Assembly (NCBI GenBank): GCA_905178155.1
Contig: CAJINV010000005.1
Span: 6,373,207 to 6,437,206 of the forward strand
Reading direction: 5' to 3'
Length of the DNA: 64,000 bases
From: Amoebophrya sp. A120
Taxonomy: Eukaryota > Sar > Dinophyceae > Syndiniales > Amoebophryaceae
The position numbers were made by a program, and so were the translations under genes. Below are positions 24,661-35,124 of this stretch, piece by piece. Each line of letters opens with the position of its first letter. Position 1 is the first letter of the stretch. The notes under the pieces were generated by a model, which was not told the origin of the DNA, ran no database searches, and worked only from the letters and a program-made list of their open reading frames with translations.

Positions 24661-25500
24661 TCCGAGCAACTACAGGTGAGAGAGAGAGAGAGAGATAACC
24701 TATATAGCAAGCTAGACAGGACTAGTAAACAACGCACACCACACAGTAGAACGAAGGCCTTGTATCCGCTCTCCCGCTATCGTGATGTCGTTTCCACCTC
24801 GCAACGCCTTTCTGTGGTCCGTCTGATCTACCCGCGGATTATGCGGTGGCGTTACCCTCGTCGAAGGCTTTCGTGGGTGAATCCGGGACAGTTTTGGTAG
24901 TCAGTTCGTCAAGGTCAAACCGGAAGGCGTAGGGATGGTTTACCTGTGGCCTTGTAGCACCGCTGCTGTCTTGAGCGTACCGTTCTTGGCGCGCACGTAA
25001 AAATCAAGACTTAGGCTTAAAGCGGGCTATTGTTTGAATGAACCTGAAAAGCTGAACAAAAGACGACAGGTCCCCGCAGGTGCTCTTCCACGCTACCTGC
25101 TGGCGAACCGAACTAAGGAAAACCCCTCCTCAGACTAGCCATCGTAAGCCGAGCGGATCCCCTGCGACGGCTCGACGCGGCTATTTTAGCGCGTAAGCCT
25201 TATGGGCTTAGACGTCTTGAGCTTTTTGTATACTTTCGTGGCACTTTTATCTAAGCACTTCTATCTAAGCTCGTTGCTCTAGGAAGGGCTTAGCGGGTGA
25301 GCGACAGCTGCGTTTTATGTATACTGTTCTCCTCTGATGCCCTCCGCGCTTTGCGCTCGCGATCGAGCTCAGTAGGGACAGTCTTCGCGTTCTTCGTCCT
25401 TCTTAACTATGCACTGCAGCTCGGTGCCTGTAGCTAAATTTCAGCCTCAACACACGCCTCAACATCATCTCACTTTTCCCCCGAGCAACTACAGGTGAAG
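24661..25500. repeat. 18-bp direct repeat bracketing about 800 bp
   Basis: CCGAGCAACTACAGGTGA occurs near 24661 and near 25483. A short (GA)n run follows the first copy. The segment between has no recognisable gene. It may be an insertion flanked by a long duplication. Confidence 0.45.
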
Positions 25501-26264
25501 AACAACCATTTTATCCCGTATCACAGCACCTCGGAAGCTGTACTTCTACGGTTCTGCTGCGCTTTGCACTGCGTCGTTCTTTCTTTATTTAAACTGCAAT
25601 TTCGCTTGTTTGTTCTCTTATGCATTTAATCCTACCGTTTTCGTCGATAAGGTCATGTTCCAATTTACCTTCAAACAAGAAAAATGGGAAACACAAGGAG
25701 TAAATCTATTAATTTTAATCTATTCTAGTAGTAGAGAAATGATAATAAAACGTATGACAAACAAACATCGGTTTTTAAACAGAAAATCACTGCGGTGAGA
25801 CGATTCCGTACTTATCTTGTTTTGTACTGTCGTGTATAAAAAGGAAAATGCACAACAACTCGTCCCATCTTCTCCCCCCACGCCCGGTTCCGACCCTGGT
25901 CATTGTTCCCGTGAAAGTGCATCACCAGACAGCCTCTGCATGCTGAGCAGTCGACGTGCGTTTTAATACAAGACAATCGTGCATCTTTTTCTATCGATAT
26001 CGTAAAGTTGTAGTACTAACACTGCGTTTATTTCATCTTGGCAGCAAAGGACCAGGAGAATCGGGAGTACCGGGGAAGGGAAATTCGAGTTGTTGTCCGA
26101 GGATTATTTTGGTTTTGTTGTTCTTAATCTTATTCATATTCGTTGTCCGATAGTAAAACAAAATAACTACAACGTCTGTAGTGATCGAAGATGCTAACAG
26201 AAACAGTGAGCAGTTTCGTATCGAAAGGAAAAACCTCTACCCCATCTTCGCAAGAACCCTTTGC

Positions 26265-26556
26265 TATGCACTGCAAAACTATCTGGGTCTGGAATAAAGG
26301 AGGAACTTCTGATGCTTGTCTTGCAAGCCTGCGAAACCCGTGTTGCAATTGCATGACCAGCAGAAAATATGAACGTGGCCGCGCTTTCTACTCGGCACGG
26401 TGTAGAAACGCAGTTTGTAATGCGTCCTCCGTACGAGAAAGCTCAATAAATTTTGTCATGCTTGGCAGGCACCGGGAAAAAGTGGTTGAACCATCTTCCA
26501 GGGTTCAGCATCAACACAAGCTTCTTCCAGACCCAAACGTATACGTGCAGTTGATA
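26265..26556. mobile_element. Decayed A element, intergenic
   Basis: Starts TATGCACTGCAAAACTATCT and ends CAGACCCAAACGTATACG...GATA. Flanking 5-mers TTTGC and ATCTG do not match, so it is old or rearranged. Confidence 0.7.
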
Positions 26557-27180
26557 ATCTGTGCGCATGGTGCAGAGACCACAGTGGTGGATCGTTTGAC
26601 ACTTCTGATCCCACTCCATGGTCATTACCACGAGTTCGCCGTCCTTCAATGCATACGATCATATCCGTCATATGCCACTCCCATCCCGGTGTTGCCGTTA
26701 TTTCTCTACTGCATGACAGGCTCTGCACAGGAGGAGCCTGTGGTTAGTTCTTGTGCAGGGGAGCCAAAACGAGGGCGGTCCACATCTCGTTTCAGCACAG
26801 TTTTACAGATACAGGTGGGACGAAGGTTTGGTACACCGCACAGAAGGACTCTCGCGATTATCCTGAGGAAAAACGACCCCAGCACAGAGTTAAGATGAGG
26901 AATCTGCTGCACGAAGCAAGAGGTTTTGGCTGTTGCGCATGACAAGTTGATCACTTTATGCTCATTAGAGCATCACAAGATCATCCCAGATAGCATTGGA
27001 AAATGGTGTTCATGGAGATGCGCATGAGAAGTTGCATTTTAGCTTTAGGCATTGGCATGCAGACTTGCATTATAACTCTGGGGTGGGGACGTCGACGTTT
27101 TTCCACAGGATAGCGATGGGGTAGCGTTTTTCCCGCGATAGTACATCTCTGTTGAAATAAATATCCTAGCATTTTTCATA
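26557..27180 (-). pseudogene. Possible remnant exons around a B element
   Basis: The B element at 26859-27112 has a perfect GCGAT TSD. Splicing it out joins DVLSREKRYPIA to RVLLCGVPNLRPTCICKTV in one minus-strand frame, which stops near 26706. Another short frame (MKDGELVVMTMEWDQKCQ) lies between this and the A element at 26265. A stop lies a few codons upstream of the first part, and no start was found. This may be a fragment of a lost gene, or non-coding DNA into which elements inserted. Confidence 0.2.
26859..27112. mobile_element. B element, gene-poor region
   Basis: Starts TATCCTGAGGAAAAACGACC; the right end has an extra GTCGAC inside GGGGACG...TTTTT. Perfect TSD GCGAT at 26854-26858 and 27113-27117. 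Confidence 0.85.
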
Positions 27181-28699
27181 CATAATCATGATCTTTAATT
27201 TGTTCTTAAATGCTTGTTTGTCCGTTCTCCGTGTATAAAATATTGCACAGCGGCTGCTCCCTTGGATGGAAGCTCAAAAATTTTCAAAGTCCTTTTACTT
27301 CTTCTCGCGGTTTTCGTTTTTTTACTTCGTGATTTGATAGAATTTAAGAAAGTATCCCACAGAAAATCACACCCATACCAGATGAAGAAAATTGAATTTT
27401 TGTAAAAGTGCTGTTTTCCTGTCAGCACCAACACAGCTTTATTAATGCAGAGCTGCAAGATGTAGTTGAGCAGCTATCCTCTGGCATACAGATTGAAGAC
27501 TGTAAAAAATGCCAATGCGGAATAGCAGCTACAGATGTGCCGAAACAACTTGTCGTGCTGAACACGACACAGCTGGCCGCACTTTCTTGTGATGCTAAGC
27601 AAGGTTGCAAGATTCATATAACAATCTGGCATGGGTGTGCTTTTCCGTAGGATAGAATCGGTTCGAAAGGTATGGGCGCGGCAGGTGGGGAATCTTCGTC
27701 AAAAGGGAAATATATCTACTTCCAAATCTTGCATCGCAATGCCTCTACTTCACACGGCAGTACTATGCAAAGGGATGCCGCTCGCACGGCAAGGGTAATA
27801 AAACAGTCGTGCTCTTTTCCAATGACGAGCATGTTGACAGCCTGGCCTTGCTGCAATGCCAGAAAAATAGATTAGCGGGCCCAGCTATAAATTCATGCAA
27901 GACAACTGATCCTGTCCATTTTGAAAATTTCCCACCTGGTGCTGCTTCCATAGAGACGAGATGATGTTCTTATTCTTATTCTTAATTGGTGAGACGTGAA
28001 AAAATAAAAAAGCAGATTGGAATGGTTCGCAATACTATCGCCGGCGTCCTGGACGCCGGCGTAGTAGTCTAGTACAATTATAATAATTTTAGTTTCTCTG
28101 TAGCTGTAGTCTGTGAATGAAAAAGCAATGTAAGTATGTTAATGTTTAAGATTAGTCTTGCTCGCCTACAGTATTTTCATTTTAATCGTGCATAACAAAA
28201 TTGTGCGCAAAAGTGCAAAAAAGTGAAAACGCTCCTCCTCAGACGGCTGTCGAAACAACCACCTCGATTGCGAAATCAATCAAATTCAAAAAGATATCGA
28301 GTACAAATATGCCTGCTATACTCGTAATCTTAAGTGTGAGAAAACAATTAGAGAGCTAGACGGATCATCCACACTCTACGTCACAAACTGTTCCGCTCCA
28401 CGTTGTTCCATAATTTGAGGGGGGCATACTGGAAATTGTATGTCGCTCCTCTGCTATGGAAAACAAAAAAAAAGCGCAACAAAAAAAAAAGAAAAAATGA
28501 GCCTCCAGGAAAAAACGCTTATGAAAAAACGCGCCATCCTAGGAAGCGGTTTGTGTTTGTTAGTTCTGCACATGCGTCATTAAAATCGGCTGCTCCCGCG
28601 GAAAAGAAAGAGAAAAAAAGTTCCTTCCTTTCCGTTTTGAAAACCTCCGAACCCGAAGACGGCAAAAAACTCGCATATCCTCTTCACGCACTGGCGCTT

Positions 28700-28770
28700 C
28701 TTCACATCATGCAAATCTTGCGTCACAAAGCCTGACACAGACAAATTTGCAATGCATATCAAGTTGCGCG
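28700..28770. mobile_element. Fragment of an A element right end
   Basis: CACAGACAAATTTGCAATGCA followed by TATC resembles the A right terminus. No left end was found. Confidence 0.4.
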
Positions 28771-29359
28771 AAGCTATGGCAAAAAAAAAGTCCAAAGCCC
28801 CGCAATAAAGCAAAAAATGTGAAAAAAAAAACGCACGTGCGGAAAACAACAGCAACTAAGCGGTTTATGTCGCTTTTTTGGCGCTGCTCTGGCGCGAGAG
28901 AAAAAAAAAGGCGAGTCCTTCATCTTTCGAAAGATTGGCGCGATCGCGAAAAATTAATCCTATAGATTTGGTCATGATTCTACTTGGTTTTCCCTTTTGA
29001 AGAACAGAACTGTCCGCCATTGCTGTTCTTCTCTTTGCGCTGCGCATCTTTGACGTGAGGCACGCACATTTTGATTTCAGCCGCACCGAAAATAAAAGAA
29101 TACTTATATCGGGAAAACTTTCGTAGAAGTAAGAGTATTAAAGTCCTCTCTTTATTTTAAAATTTGTCCGGAGAGGGCAAGCGCATGCGTCGATGCTTAC
29201 CATTATTTTCCAACTCTGTCCGCAAATGTCTGCAAGGCAGTGAACAGTGTGATAGTTGCTGGAGCCGATTTTCTTCGGAACTAGTATTCTTGTTTCAACG
29301 TACAGCACGATTGCAAATCTACAAGTGCTCAGCCCTTTTCAACAATACGTCTGTCATGC

Positions 29360-30313
29360 TCAGCCCTCTTGCGGGGTCGTCTGATGGTCAAAATACGTTT
29401 CCGGTACTGAATAATTCACCAGAAAGTTATTTTCGTTTAGAAAAAATCTGTACTCCTCGTCATAGAACCCGCCCATGCTGCTCGCATCAGAACCTCCCGG
29501 CCCGTTGAAGTTAAGCAAATTCAAAAGCCTGAGCCGCAATTCCAATAGAGTCGCTTGCGATTTGTCTCGCAATTTCTTTTCCGACGGCGCTTCTGCGACA
29601 GGTGGGCGAAGGTCAGCGGGGGACTTTTGCTTGTAATACATTTCGCACATTTCTTCCATGTTGTTTCCGGTTAAGGCGATCGCAAAAATTTTGTCCTGGT
29701 CGTAGCCATTAACACTCGTCGGGCCTGTAGGCTGTTTTGTACAAAAATATTTGAAAAAATCGCGCGCCCACAGCGTTTCAACTCCTTGGGCAACAGAGTT
29801 AAACGGGCGCCGGTACTGGTTCGGGAACAAGCCCGTAAGCCGGTTTTTTGGGAGGAAGCTGCTAACCTTGCTGCTGCCTTTCGTGGTCGTGTGCACTTGC
29901 GGCGAGACCGCAAAATCTTCCCAATCCGCGTCGACCCACTTTTGTAGCTCCCGGAAAACCAAGGCGCCGAAAGATGGGTCCTTCCAGTCAATTCTCCAGC
30001 TGTCCCAACCAGTCGCCTTCACATTGTTTAACGCTAGGTCTTCTTGCTCACAGTGTGGAGCGATTTCCTCCTGCACTTTTAGTGGCAGGAATCGAAAAAC
30101 ATCCAGCCGCTTGAACATGTCGTAGTAGCTAAATACAGCCTGCCACTCAGTGGCCTTCCTGATTTCTGCCGCCCCGCTCAGGATCGCCTTCTGCAACATC
30201 TGATCACACACACTCGCGAGGCTTCGAACCTTCTTGTCGGTGTACAAGATAGCGCACTTGTCTTGCAGGTTCTCGGGTGCAAGGAAAATAGGCCCCACAC
30301 CGCACACCCCCAT
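29360..30313 (-). CDS. Cys-module family protein 1 (unrecognised family)
   Basis: An open frame of about 317 codons ending at 29360. Near its start it has NLQDKCAILY, then FKRLDVFRFLPLKVQEEIAP followed by HC. A second, degenerate module start (NMEEMCEMYY) lies near residue 230. The same pattern recurs in the genes at 32.1-32.7, 35.1-36.8 and 37.8-38.4 kb. The residues before NLQDKC (GVCGVGPIFLAPE) align with those of the 35.1-36.8 kb gene (RVCGVQRFSLRQE), so the true start may lie in an upstream exon. The ATG at 30313 is only the first one available; an in-frame GTG lies at 30319. No signal peptide or membrane segment was seen. I do not recognise the domain and assign no function. Confidence 0.6.
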   Translation of the reverse strand: MGVCGVGPIFLAPENLQDKCAILYTDKKVRSLASVCDQMLQKAILSGAAEIRKATEWQAVFSYYDMFKRLDVFRFLPLKVQEEIAPHCEQEDLALNNVKATGWDSWRIDWKDPSFGALVFRELQKWVDADWEDFAVSPQVHTTTKGSSKVSSFLPKNRLTGLFPNQYRRPFNSVAQGVETLWARDFFKYFCTKQPTGPTSVNGYDQDKIFAIALTGNNMEEMCEMYYKQKSPADLRPPVAEAPSEKKLRDKSQATLLELRLRLLNLLNFNGPGGSDASSMGGFYDEEYRFFLNENNFLVNYSVPETYFDHQTTPQEG

Positions 30314-30750
30314 CGCCACTCCATGATAATCGTGCGGGCGCGCCCTATTCTAGCACACCCAAGCCCGTGGCCCACTCGGGGCTGAGAGGGCGGCCAACCA
30401 AATTCAGAACGCACCGCCCCGCCGCCCCCCTAAAAAATGAGAAGAGCACCCACAGCAAAAGACGCGCAGACAAAGGAAAACCAAACCTGTCAGAAAAAGA
30501 TAAGGAGGCGCCCTGCCTGTGAATGGCGAATCCCCAAAGGGCTGCGGTGCTTAGTTATGGGCCTACCGGGAGCCGATGCCACCTAGCGAACAAGACGCAA
30601 AAACAAAAGCAGCCACGGCAGCTTGTGCGCACGTGCTAGATGGCGGGCAAACTGCGAGCGCGCCCGCGCAAATCCCCCCGCGGCGGCCGTAAATGAATAC
30701 CAATAGTAGCCGCCAAGGCGAGGGTAATGAGGTCACGCCGGTTTTGTTGA

Positions 30751-30777
30751 GTGGCGGAGGGGCTGCCCCTCCGCCAC
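30751..30777. repeat. Perfect 13-bp GC hairpin
   Basis: GTGGCGGAGGGGC, one T, then its reverse complement. It lies in the GC-rich tract between Cys-module genes. Role unknown. Confidence 0.7.
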
Positions 30778-32084
30778 CGGGGCAGGAGGGCGAGTGCGCC
30801 GACTTAGGGCCCCCTGTGTCTCCCTTGGCCCGCCCGACTAGGTAGATACGCACGGCCGCGCGGCCCTTTTCCAATCGCCCCCCGCGCGCCAACCCGCGGG
30901 CGTGGCGTCTGAATCTTAGTGGGAAACTAACACGACACACGGCGGGGCCACGACGACCAGTTGGCCACCCCTACTTTGACTAGCGCGGCGGGGCGTCTCT
31001 GCCGGGCTTGGGGTCATGCAGGTGCAAAACCCTCGCCAAAATGATTCCGCAACCCTGCCTGCCGGCACGACGGAGGCGGCCCGGTGTAAAGCCCACACCC
31101 ACCATCCAAGGCCCCGCGGCGTGGCGGGTTCGAAAACCCCGAGGCGCCGAGCCCCACCCGGGGCAATGCGCTTGCCTCCGAACACTACGCGCAGGGGCGG
31201 CCGGGGAGGCTTGCGGTGGTTGCGCGCGTCGTGGCGCGTGTCGCTCGCCCAAGGGAGGGCCGGCCGGCGCGGCAGATGGGGCGCCCGCCTTTGCGGCGTC
31301 AATACCCGTTGCCGTGCAATGGGAGAGAAGCCTGGCTGCCAGCGTTTGAAGAACTGCCAGCGCAAGAACACGATCGGCGCAAAATAGAATGCGCCACGAA
31401 GGGCCACCTGGCGTCGCATCCGATGTAGCAGCAGGCGCCAGCCTGCGGGCTGTTTGGTTTTGACTTTGGCGCCACGACTGTTTCTCGGGCGCACTCCTTG
31501 GCCACAACTTCTTGACCGTGCGCGCAGTTTTTGGAAAAGGCATCACAGCCGCCATCGCGCAGAAACCTTGACGGCCTTCTTTCTACATGGCCCAGGCCTG
31601 CGCCTGGACCTGAGAAGCCAATGGCGCGCGCCCTCGTCAGAATCAAAACCGTGCCGGACCGACGGGGGCCTGCTTTGGTAAGCTGCGGCCCCTGGCCAAT
31701 GTGAGAAAGGGCGCCGCGCCCCTGTTGCGCCGCCTCGCAATGCGCCGGAGCTTGCCGGCCGAAGGAACGAAAAAGCAATGCGAGCGCAAGCTTTTTTGAT
31801 AATGCTGAAGAAAAAGGCAACACTATCAGGCGCGCCTGGAGCGAAAAAAGAAAACCGGCCTTGTCCTGACTCACTGGCCTGCCACGACAGCGCGTGGCCC
31901 CTGTCATTGACTTAGGCAAGGCCGCGAAGCATTTGCCCCAAGCAGGCGCGGAAGCGCACCCGGTCTGCATACTGGATCCGAAAAAAAGTTCAATGCGGGC
32001 GCGAAACAAAGCACCGAAGGCGCCCTTGGTGCGTCGATAGCAAGGCGATAGCGATAGCGGTATCGGGACGGGGTGGGGCGCTCT

Positions 32085-32657
32085 TGTTCCGCGTCCTATC
32101 CTTCCGAAGCGGGTCGCCGCCTCGACTTTTTCTTCGTGGAACACGAGCTCGTGGCCGCCCGGGCTCTCGCGAAGCTGCTCCCCGCACCACTCGCCCAACC
32201 CAGAGCTGTCCCTTTTCATTTGCAAGACGAATGCTTCGACCGCCTTCGGATAAACTTCATCCGGGGCCGCCTTACTCGCGAGGCTCACCACCGGTTCGTC
32301 GCCGCTCTGCATCTCAAAGACACTGCGACCGAGAGACGCGAGTTGAGACCGCAACAATGCGTCGAACGTCACCGGCATCCCCGAAGCAATGGCCGCGCGT
32401 GTGCAATGTCTGCTAAGGAGCCCCTGCGTTTCTTCCGGGAGTAGTCGAAACGCCTTGAGACGCGCCTGCGCTTTCTTCGTGGATTCGGCGTCTCGTTCGG
32501 CATGCCTTCGCTCCAACTCTTGGTCCAGCCGGTCATTGCATTCGCTCGCCTGCTCCACCAGATCCCTTGCCAGAGCGGGGTCAAGTGCTTTCTTGCCAAG
32601 ATAGACAAGCTTGCACTTTTCTTCGAGATTTTCATATCGAGGGGAGATCAGCTGCAT
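32085..32657 (-). CDS. Cys-module family protein 2, probable single exon of a broken or spliced gene
   Basis: About 190 codons with the family signature: NLEEKCKLVYLGKKALDP, then RLKAFRLLPEETQGLLSRHC, a Trp-Cys pair (LGEWCGEQ), and HELVFHEEKVEAATRF. The last stretch matches the linker LVHQEDKVTSAMEFAKNLEE of the 35.1-36.8 kb gene, where another module follows. Here homology stops near 32085 and the frame runs into very GC-rich sequence with no further similarity. The exon therefore ends at a splice site I could not identify, or the gene is truncated. ATG at 32657, with an in-frame stop a few codons upstream. The residues before it (GALCVMQLISPRYE) are also family-like, so an upstream splice acceptor is possible. 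Confidence 0.5.
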
Positions 32658-35124
32658 AACACAGAGGGCCCCGGTACATGGTCACACGGCTACGCATGCA
32701 ACATCGGGAAACAGGATCGCCCAAGCCATGACCCCACGAAACCCTGCCTTCCAAGAAGCAGGCGGCTAAGCCAGGCATGAAAGGACCTGCGCTCCGCCGC
32801 TTCCTAACTTAGCCAGCGAGCGCACCGTCGCGGCGATCAAAGATGGGAAATCGCGGGAAACTTTCGGCACTGTTACCCGCCCACCGGCTCCCACTGCGGG
32901 CGTACCCCACTACACCAGGGTCGCGAAGCTGCTGCGCGATGCATGCGCAACTATCGCGTGCGAAGCACTGAAGAAGCCAAGCGCCCTTAATGGCAAAAAG
33001 AAAGCCGAAAGGGAAAGCGCGGCCGCCTCTATATCCATGAAAGAAAAGAAATGGCCCCGCGGCCGCATATTGGGCGCAAGGGTATCCCAGCGAAGAGCGC
33101 TAGCATATGCATGCATGGCGCGGGCGGGTGCCATGTGCGCCCAGGCGTGCGACAATACAAAGCGGTCTACCGCCAACAGAATCGCAGACCACAAAGCCGC
33201 GCCCCCTTGCGGGACGCAGAACGAAATACCCCTGGCGCCTACGATAGGGCCCACCGCCCCCCTCTCTGCGCCGGGCGCTTAGCCCGGGAGCAGGGCCGCC
33301 CTGCTGCCTGATACCGGGCGCAGAGGCATTGCGTACGCCACACATTCAGAATCTGCAATGCTGGGCCCCGCTTTCCAGGCCTCGCGGGCCATGAAAATGA
33401 ATGCCGCGCAGCAAGCAGATGCACTGCTCGACGGAGACCTAGACGCGCTCGCGGCTGATAGCAATGCAGAGGCGCCAATGGCAGCAGAGCGGGGGGCGGG
33501 GGCGGAGATGAGAAGCCGAGGCCCCGCTCCTTCAACTTGCTGCAACTATGTTTCCACCAAGAAAAAAAGCCTGCGGCGCCGAGGCACTACCCGGAGGGAA
33601 AGCGAACAAAACTGGGCCCCGGTGGCCGCATAAGCGTTGCGCAGCATCTTCCCCCGCATATTTTCCCGAAGTCAATAGCCAAAGCAACCTGGCTCGCTGC
33701 AGGAATCTGGCCCCGCCCTTTCGCGGAAGCCATACCAAGGACAATCACGACGAAAACACGCCCCACGCCCCGTAGAGGATGCCCAACAAAGAAGACGCCC
33801 CGAAAACAAGGGCCGGCCTGGGCGGGCAAAAGGCGCAACCGCGGGGGCGGTTGGCGAATTGCAAAAAACCACACGCACAGCGAGGCCGCAGTCGCGGCCG
33901 GACGCAAGGTCAACGCGTCAAAGCAGACAACGCTCCCCGCGGGCCAGTGCCATGGGGCCAATGAAGCGCGGCCGCCGCGCAGCTGGCGCAACTGGAGATC
34001 CCACATGACCTCGCCGAAGCGTTCGCGCCCCCGCCATTTTCGCTTCCGGAGACGGCGGCGGCGCGGTTCGATATCTGGGCGCGCGGCGCGCTTTTGGTTG
34101 CCCTGCGCGCCCGCGCCGGCGCGGCGGGGCCGCCTGCTTGGGTGGCCGGTTGCTGGCCGACCGCCGCATCGCACCCGGAGGGCGATCGGTTGGGGGGACG
34201 GAGGGGGGCGGGCCGGCCCTCCGTCAGCGGAAGTTATAGGGCCGGCCCGCGCGTCGCCCCTCCCAAATACAATCCGCCGCCGGGGCGGGGGTAGTGAGGC
34301 CGCCGCCGTTTTCTTGCGCCTTGGCTCGCTGCGGGCCCACCGCGGCGCCTTGGGTAACGTTATGCAACCGCGGCTGCCCCAGTGCCACCGCTGCTTTTGG
34401 CACATTCCGGCGCCCCTCTCCGAAACCCTGTCCCGGCGCTTCGGGGCCGACCCGGGAGCCGCGGGAGGCGTCCCAACAACGAAGGGAAAAGGGGCCAGTA
34501 GATTACGAGGGCATTTCTTTTATTTCCGCTCGGCCAGCTTTCGAGGATGCATTTTTTCCGGGGCTCTGTGACCAGCACCGCGAAAGGTAAGGCAGCCGCC
34601 TTTGCGGCCGCCAAAAATGTCCCGAACACGAGGACACGCCGCGCGGTTTCGCCTACGTAGCAACCCTTGCGCGCGGTTTTTCCTGGCACTCGTTTGGGCG
34701 CCCCAAAGATCCAGGCAGGGCCCCCGGCGGCAGGCGCCTCCGAACGAGCCGCCTTTGCCGGCCCGCCACCGTTGGTCTTTGGGGCGTTGGAGGATGGGGC
34801 GCCGCCGTGCTTCGTTGATCAGTCACAGAGCCAAACAGGCTGGGTAGCTTGATAGGCTTTTTCCCAAGTCAGCAGACGCGCCCTAGAGCCAAAAACTGCC
34901 GGCTGTTTTCGGGGCACCATGTCAAGCAGGCTCCCGCGCTGGGGTTGTTCGTTGGCCGCAATACATGCCACGCGGCCGGACCACTAAAGGCAGCAACAAC
35001 ACGCAGGCCCCCCGCCCTTTGCGATGCCTTGCGCCGGGAGCGCGAACTGGGCTGGCCCCTGCGCCTAGCTAAGCGAAATCGGGGGACGCGGCCGCGCCCG
35101 CGACTCTGCTTGGTCGGCCAGTGT

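Larger units (their letters stand above)
23600..29359. other. Gene-poor region with decayed elements
   Basis: Contains the A element at 26265, the B element at 26859, an A fragment near 28700, and the bracketed segment at 24661-25500. No gene could be supported with confidence. Confidence 0.5.
30330..35120. other. GC-rich tract around Cys-module gene 2
   Basis: Apart from the exon at 32085-32657, this stretch has long open frames on both strands in several frames. That is expected at very high GC and is not evidence of genes. No introner termini were seen in it, in contrast to most of the window. The composition changes sharply near 30.4 and 35.1 kb. Confidence 0.6.

Noticed and set aside
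33537-34571. Long plus-strand open frame (344 codons) in the GC-rich tract
   Set aside because: Overlapping long frames occur on both strands here. Stop codons are rare at this GC content, and none shows domain-like sequence.
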